Origin: CAZUMW01 sp964621615
GTDB taxonomy: Bacteria; Desulfobacterota; WTBG01; CAIYCZ01; CAIRTM01
Assembly: GCA_964621615.1 (NCBI GenBank)
Contig: CAZUMW010000004.1
Span: forward strand, 124,001 to 188,000
Reading direction: 5' to 3'
Length of the DNA stretch: 64,000 nt
The first letter of the stretch is position 1. Every line of letters begins with the position of its first letter. The notes under the pieces were generated by a model. The model worked only from the letters and a program-made list of their open reading frames with translations, was not told where the DNA came from and made no database searches. Both the position numbers and the translations under genes were made by a program. Positions 59,629 to 64,000 of the stretch are shown in pieces.

Positions 59629-60708
59629 TTATGAAGACATAGAGGCTTTGAGGGCTTCTGACTGATAATGGCTTATCAGCCGGTCGATTATATCCTGCAA
59701 ATCACCCATCATGATACTTTCAATTTTATGCACCGTGTAGTTTATCCGATGGTCCGACACGCGGCCCTGGGGAAAATTGTAGGTTCTGACCCGCTCGCTT
59801 CTATCGCCGCTCCCGACCATGGTCTTTCGCTGCTTTGCAATTTCATCCTGCTGCTCCTGTACGGCTATATCAAGAAGCCGGGACTTCAGTATTTTCAGCG
59901 CCTTGGCTTTGTTTTTATGCTGTGATTTCTCATCCTGATTGCTGACGACCAGGCCGGTCGGTATATGGGTTATCCGGACGGCGGAATCAGTGGTATTCAC
60001 ACTCTGACCTCCCGGCCCGGACGAGCGATACACATCGATTTTCAATTCAGCAGGATTAATATCCAGATCGACATCTTCGGCCTCGGGAAGCACCGCAACG
60101 GTAACAGCAGACGTATGAATGCGCCCCTGAGTTTCGGTCTCAGGGACCCGCTGCACACGGTGCACGCCGCTTTCGTAGCGCATCTGGCTGTACACCATTT
60201 TGCCTTTAATCAGTGCCACGATCTCTTTTAACCCCTTAAGGCCGGTTAAATTCTGGCTCATCACCTCAACGCTCCACCCTTTTGATTCAGCAAACCGCGA
60301 ATACATTCTGAACAGATCGAACGCAAACAGCGCGGCCTCCTCTCCGCCGGTACCTGCCCGGATTTCGAGGATAACGTTTTTTTCATCCCGCGGGTCTTTG
60401 GGAAGCAGCATCACCTGAAGCTCGTGCCCGAGGCTTTCCTCCTCTTCAGTCAGCGCGGCAAGCTCCTCTCGTGCCAGATGGCGTATATCGGCGTCAGACT
60501 CATTGAGCAGCTTCCGGTTCTCCTCTATGTCCCCGGTGACCTGCCTGTATCGTCTGTATTTTTCAACAACCGGCTCAATGCGGGCTCGCTCCTCTGCCAG
60601 CCCCTGATATTTCTGGCGGTCCTGATAAACTGCTGGATCGGCAAGCGCCTCGTCAAGATCACAATAGCGCTGCTCAACTTCTTCAAGCTTTTCAAACATT
60701 GAGCTCAT
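59629..60708 (-). CDS. prfA: Peptide chain release factor 1
   Basis: 359 residues. Recognises UAA/UAG stop codons. Full RF1 layout: N-terminal helical domain, PNEP-type acceptor region (EVMSQNLTGLKGLKEIVALI), the GGQ loop SSGPGGQSVNTTDSAVRITH, and the C-terminal SERVRTYNFPQGRVSDHRIN. RF1 rather than RF2: no programmed frameshift region is present. Start 60708 or 60699. rpmE lies 255 bases upstream; that gap holds a GC-rich inverted repeat GCCGCC/GGCGGC near 60770-60790 and no gene. Confidence 0.95.
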   Translation of the reverse strand: MSSMFEKLEEVEQRYCDLDEALADPAVYQDRQKYQGLAEERARIEPVVEKYRRYRQVTGDIEENRKLLNESDADIRHLAREELAALTEEEESLGHELQVMLLPKDPRDEKNVILEIRAGTGGEEAALFAFDLFRMYSRFAESKGWSVEVMSQNLTGLKGLKEIVALIKGKMVYSQMRYESGVHRVQRVPETETQGRIHTSAVTVAVLPEAEDVDLDINPAELKIDVYRSSGPGGQSVNTTDSAVRITHIPTGLVVSNQDEKSQHKNKAKALKILKSRLLDIAVQEQQDEIAKQRKTMVGSGDRSERVRTYNFPQGRVSDHRINYTVHKIESIMMGDLQDIIDRLISHYQSEALKASMSS

Positions 60709-60963
60709 AATACGCTTTCTATAGTAATACGCCTGAAGTGTACGGACACAGAAAGCACATACTGAACTGCCGCCGGCTTTGTGGCGGCGGCTTCATCGAC
60801 GTGCATCAATTAACAATATAGGAATAGCCGGCTGAGGTAAATAGAATTGAGATGACTGCGCAGGAGCGCCTCCGGGCGAAATGCGTTTTATGGTGCCGTC
60901 ACAAAAAACTGCACCACTGCCGCCCCTGCTGCGGCTGCGTTCGTACATTAAAAATTTTACGAT

Positions 60964-61170
60964 CTACTTTTTGAAATTAGAATATTTTTTCTGAAATTTC
61001 TCAACCCGTCCCGCTGAATCGATCAATCTCTGCTTACCGGTAAAAAAGCCGTGGCAGTTTGAACAAATGTCGACCTTTATTTCCTTTTTGGTAGATCGTG
61101 TTTCAAACGTATTGCCGCAGGCACAGGTAACGGTAGCCTTGTCATAATGTGGGTGAATGCCCTTTTTCAT
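60964..61170 (-). CDS. rpmE: Ribosomal protein L31 (zinc-binding form)
   Basis: 68 residues with the four zinc cysteines of the C+ type: C16, C18, C36, C39 (TCACGN and [12 protein letters not shown]). Binds the large subunit at the 5S/central protuberance bridge. Start ATG 61170 is preceded by GGAGG. Directly downstream of rho by 48 bases. Zinc status can control it in many bacteria; no regulator site is evident. Confidence 0.97.
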   Translation of the reverse strand: MKKGIHPHYDKATVTCACGNTFETRSTKKEIKVDICSNCHGFFTGKQRLIDSAGRVEKFQKKYSNFKK

Positions 61171-61218
61171 CGCTGTTTATCCTCCGTACGCATTCAAGCT
61201 TTCTGTTACAAAATAATA

Positions 61219-62466
61219 TTATTGGTTCATTGAGTCAAGAAATTCGCCATTATTTTTTGTGTCCTGCATCTTTTCCAGAAGGAATTCCATTGCGTCGACC
61301 GTGCTGAGCGGCTGCAGCACTTTGCGCATCAGCCATGCCCGCTTTAATATATCATCTGATATCAGCAGCTCCTCCTTGCGTGTACCTGATCTGTTTATGT
61401 CGATAGCAGGATACACGCGGCGGTCGGCCAGCTTCCTCTCAAGGTATATTTCCATATTACCGGTACCTTTAAATTCTTCAAATATGACTTCGTCCATCCT
61501 GCTGCCGGTGTCGATAAGCGCCGTTGCAAGTATCGTAAGGCTTCCGCCCTCTTCAACATTACGCGCTGCACCGAAAAACCGTTTGGGCTTATGCAGCGCA
61601 TTTGAATCAACGCCGCCTGAGAGCACCTTGCCGCTTGGGGGAACAACGGTATTGTACGCACGCGCAAGGCGGGTAATGCTGTCCAGCAGTATTACCACGT
61701 CTTTTTTGTGCTCAACCATCCGCTTGGCTTTCTCTATTACCATTTCCGCCACCTGCACGTGTCGCGTGGCCGGCTCATCAAATGTGGAGCTTATGACCTC
61801 CCCATTCACCGATCGCTGCATGTCGGTCACCTCTTCCGGACGCTCATCGATAAGAAGGACAATCAGCATTATTTCATCATGATTTCTGGTAATGGCGTTG
61901 GCTATGTTTTGAAGCAGCATGGTTTTACCGGTTCGCGGCGGGGAAACAATAAGGCCGCGCTGCCCTTTGCCGATGGGTGTGAGCAAATCCATCACCCTGG
62001 TTGAAAAATTATCAGGATCGGTCTCAAGGCCGATTTTCTGCAGGGGATAGAGCGGGGTAAGGTTATCAAAAAGAATTTTTTCGCGCGATTCCTCAGGGTT
62101 CTGGTGGTTTATGGTCTCCACCTTCAGAAGAGCGAAATAGCGCTCGGAATCTTTCGGCGGACGGATCTGGCCGGAAACGGTATCGCCGGTTTTCAGGTTA
62201 AAGCGGCGAATCTGAGATGGTGACACATATATATCGTCCGGACCGGGAAGATAATTATAATCCGGGGCGCGTAAAAACCCGAATCCATCGGGGAGAACCT
62301 CGATGACGCCCTCTCCGTAAATGTATCCGTTTTTTTCAATTTCAGAGTGCAGCAGGGCAAAAATCAAATCCTGCTTGCGCATGTTGGTGCACCCGTCAAT
62401 CTTCATTTGCTTTGCTGCGTCAACCAGCTCGCTGATCTTCTTTCCTTTTAATTCGTTTAAATTCAT
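61219..62466 (-). CDS. rho: Transcription termination factor Rho
   Basis: 415 residues from ATG 62466 (GGAGAG upstream; an ATG at 62496 gives ten extra residues without a site). N-terminal RNA-binding part: [20 protein letters not shown], then [20 protein letters not shown]. Hexameric helicase: [20 protein letters not shown] (P-loop), [15 protein letters not shown], and [20 protein letters not shown]. No large insertion between the RNA-binding and motor domains. A roughly 420-base leader precedes it; Rho often represses its own gene by premature termination. Confidence 0.97.
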   Translation of the reverse strand: MNLNELKGKKISELVDAAKQMKIDGCTNMRKQDLIFALLHSEIEKNGYIYGEGVIEVLPDGFGFLRAPDYNYLPGPDDIYVSPSQIRRFNLKTGDTVSGQIRPPKDSERYFALLKVETINHQNPEESREKILFDNLTPLYPLQKIGLETDPDNFSTRVMDLLTPIGKGQRGLIVSPPRTGKTMLLQNIANAITRNHDEIMLIVLLIDERPEEVTDMQRSVNGEVISSTFDEPATRHVQVAEMVIEKAKRMVEHKKDVVILLDSITRLARAYNTVVPPSGKVLSGGVDSNALHKPKRFFGAARNVEEGGSLTILATALIDTGSRMDEVIFEEFKGTGNMEIYLERKLADRRVYPAIDINRSGTRKEELLISDDILKRAWLMRKVLQPLSTVDAMEFLLEKMQDTKNNGEFLDSMNQ

Positions 62467-62966
62467 ATTACGGCTCTCCTGCGCGTTATTAAACAATCCG
62501 CCCTGGTGTATGCGATCACATGAGCGGGATACACGTTACCTTTTAAATACACTGGGCTGCTTTAAAAAAAAGCAGGTGGAGGATTGTCCCCTTTGTGTAT
62601 TTATTCCAACGGAGGCTGCTTGAAAAAGAGCATGCTTGTCTGATGAAATGACTTGAGAATGAGATATATTTCTTACTTACCCTTTAAAGCGCTGCTCAAG
62701 GGAAGGCGGTTTATTAATATGATTTTTTTGCAGTGCGAATAATTTACCTGTGAATTCCCTATGAGATATGCAGTTCTTTCCTGAAAAAAACAGGTTTTAA
62801 AATGGATATGTTTATCAGGAGACTGTCGTATCTGGTATTATTGATATTTGTTAAGGGAAGGTGGATGTAATCTAAACTCCTGTCTACATGTTAAAAATAT
62901 ATAATTAGCTGTATCTTGTCAAGCTATTTATACTGCAAAATGTTTATTTATTTAAAAAAAATAGTT
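62467..62966 (-). other. 500-base leader region of rho
   Basis: No gene is apparent. The predicted promoter is at its left-strand start, so most of this is transcribed 5' leader. It is rich in A and T with several hairpin-prone runs. A short repeat of AAACAGG/CCTG-type sequence occurs (about 62780-62800). Leaders of this length ahead of rho are typical of autogenous control; the specific site cannot be seen. Confidence 0.4.
62894..62922 (-). promoter_or_regulatory. Candidate rho promoter
   Basis: On the minus strand, TTGACA (62922-62917) and TATTTT (62899-62894) with a 17-base spacer; initiation near 62887. Confidence 0.5.
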
Positions 62967-63593
62967 TTACCGTGCGGTGTTCCCGCCCGCACCGGCTTTT
63001 TGAATTAAAATCTCATACAGCTCTGACACCTGCCGCCGCGCTGCTGCAACATCGCCTGTATTTTCAATAATATAGTCGGCATATGCACGCTTTCGGTCAA
63101 TGGGCATCTGCGAATCCAACCGCTTTTGAGCTTCTTCCCCGCTCATTTTGTTTCGGTTAACAAGTCGTTTTTTTTGAATGTTTCCAGATGCATACACTAA
63201 TACAACCACATCAAACAGATCGAAAAAGCCGGCTTCAATGAGCAGCGGAAGCTCAACCACAGCAACGCCTTCGGGACAGCGGGCCGCACACTGAGTAAGC
63301 TCATCGCTGATGTGCCTCATGATAACCGGGTGCACAATACTGTTGAGCATCTGCAGCTTTTCCGGGTCTGAAAACACGATATCGCCCAGATGCCGGCGGT
63401 CTATGGAGCCGTCAGGAAGAACAACGTCCATGCCGAACGCGTCAACTATTCTCTCATAGCCCGGCTGCCCCTGGCGGTACAGGCAATGAGTGATGCTGTC
63501 GGCGTCAATGACACGGGCCCCGTGCTGCTTGAGAAGACCTCCAACAAGGCTCTTTCCGCTTGCGATTCCTCCGGTAAGGCCAACGCGCAGCAT
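62967..63593 (-). CDS. coaE: Dephospho-CoA kinase
   Basis: 208 residues. Final step of coenzyme A synthesis: phosphorylates dephospho-CoA at the ribose 3'-OH. P-loop VGLTGGIASGKS at the N-terminus, GARVIDADSITHCLY, HPVIMRHI, VAVVELPLLIEAGFFDLFD and QKKRLVNRNKMSGEEAQKRL are the family landmarks. One-base overlap with the rluD-like gene, so coupled translation. Confidence 0.95.
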   Translation of the reverse strand: MLRVGLTGGIASGKSLVGGLLKQHGARVIDADSITHCLYRQGQPGYERIVDAFGMDVVLPDGSIDRRHLGDIVFSDPEKLQMLNSIVHPVIMRHISDELTQCAARCPEGVAVVELPLLIEAGFFDLFDVVVLVYASGNIQKKRLVNRNKMSGEEAQKRLDSQMPIDRKRAYADYIIENTGDVAAARRQVSELYEILIQKAGAGGNTAR

Positions 63594-64000
63594 TATTCAC
63601 CTCTCAGCACATTAAGAAAGCTCATAAAATCATCAGGGGGCGGGGCTTCAAAGACCATCTCCTTGCCGGACGATGGATGCACAAAGGCAAGCAGCGCCGC
63701 ATGCAGCATCTGACGGTTAATGCTTTTCAGTATACCGTGCTGCCTGACGGGCAGCGCAGCGCGCAGCCCGCGCACGCCGCCGTAGGTCCTGTCGCCTGCC
63801 ACCGGGCACCCGGCGCTGGACAAATGGACTCTTACCTGATGCGTTCGTCCGGTTTCCAGACAAAGCTCCACCAGCGTAAACCCGTCAAAAACCTCTTTGA
63901 CCCTCCAGTGCGTTACCGCCTCACGGCCTTTCACAGCATGCACCGACATTTTTTTCCGGTCGCTGCGGTGGCGGCCGATCATCGTCCTGATGGTGCCCTC
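63593..64000 (-). CDS. RluA/RluD-family pseudouridine synthase, 3' part only
   Basis: 136 residues, cut at the window edge; the frame continues upstream. Visible: IGRHRSDRKKMSVHAVKGRE, FTLVELCLETGRTHQVRVHL, CPVAGDRTYGG and MLHAALLAFVHPSSGKEMVF, all in the C-terminal half of RluD-like enzymes. The catalytic Asp in the HRLD motif lies outside. It modifies uridines in 23S rRNA or tRNA; which member it is cannot be decided from this part. Confidence 0.85.
   Translation of the reverse strand, partial: EGTIRTMIGRHRSDRKKMSVHAVKGREAVTHWRVKEVFDGFTLVELCLETGRTHQVRVHLSSAGCPVAGDRTYGGVRGLRAALPVRQHGILKSINRQMLHAALLAFVHPSSGKEMVFEAPPPDDFMSFLNVLRGE

Noticed and set aside
1..64000. CRISPR array, tRNA, rRNA, integrase or phage genes
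   Set aside because: No regularly spaced direct repeats, no cloverleaf-like sequences or rRNA motifs, and no integrase or structural phage protein were found on either strand.

Overview
The window looks like a chromosomal piece of an anaerobic or facultatively anaerobic Gram-negative bacterium, most likely a member of the Desulfobacterota (former Deltaproteobacteria). Evidence for a Gram-negative cell is an MCE/Mla-type outer-membrane lipid transporter and many lipobox or signal-peptide proteins. Evidence for anaerobic life is an oxygen-independent ergothioneine pathway and several Fe-S redox proteins with no oxygenases. The right-hand core block coaE-rho-rpmE-prfA-prmC, together with murA and hisD, resembles the gene order I remember from Geobacter-like genomes. 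The lineage call is inference, because no rRNA or tRNA was seen.

Layout, left to right. 1-304 is the start of a formylglycine-generating-enzyme-like secreted protein. 608-4179 is an MCE lipid-transport operon (STAS-MlaE permease, MlaF ATPase, MCE protein, PqiC-type lipoprotein). 4769-6236 is a FetAB-type iron exporter, and 6374-9385 a FecCD/FecE/FecB-type metal-chelate importer followed by a TiaS-like kinase-domain protein and a Cys-rich small protein. 10512-18633 holds membrane, lipoprotein and secreted proteins of unknown function, two of which share beta-propeller-like repeats. 18731-21431 pairs a pseudopilin with an HD-GYP sensor.

21590-27093 is the most informative locus. A siroheme-reductase-like ferredoxin protein is divergent from a 1148-residue fusion of a molybdopterin oxidoreductase with a cysteine desulfurase. 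The fusion is followed by an EgtD-type histidine methyltransferase. This matches the metallopterin-dependent ergothioneine synthase route described for Caldithrix abyssi. 27194-30287 is a signalling operon (HDOD, hybrid histidine kinase, Hpt). 30296-31262 is an ADP-ribosylglycohydrolase gene broken by a 175-bp IS200/IS605-derived non-autonomous element. 31271-36315 holds glyoxalase II, a YkgJ-like protein, an M23 peptidase, an RmlD-like reductase and an RNase Z-like hydrolase. 36484-36879 is a GcvH-like protein that lacks the lipoyl lysine.

38377-42466 encodes MurA, HisD and a CCA-type nucleotidyltransferase. 42993-51902 is a leftward cluster of four different PP-loop (VAO/PCMH and GlcD/GlcE type) flavoproteins, a CCG-domain Fe-S protein, a metal-dependent amidohydrolase and a small SCP2-like protein; it looks like an uncharacterised catabolic oxidation pathway. 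52274-58436 has a TPR/coiled-coil membrane protein divergent from a tandem kinase-pseudokinase Ser/Thr kinase, then a GH57/DUF3536 glycoside hydrolase. 58687-64000 is the translation/termination core: prmC, prfA, rpmE, rho, coaE and the 3' part of an rluD-like gene. I saw no CRISPR array, intact transposase, prophage, rRNA or tRNA.
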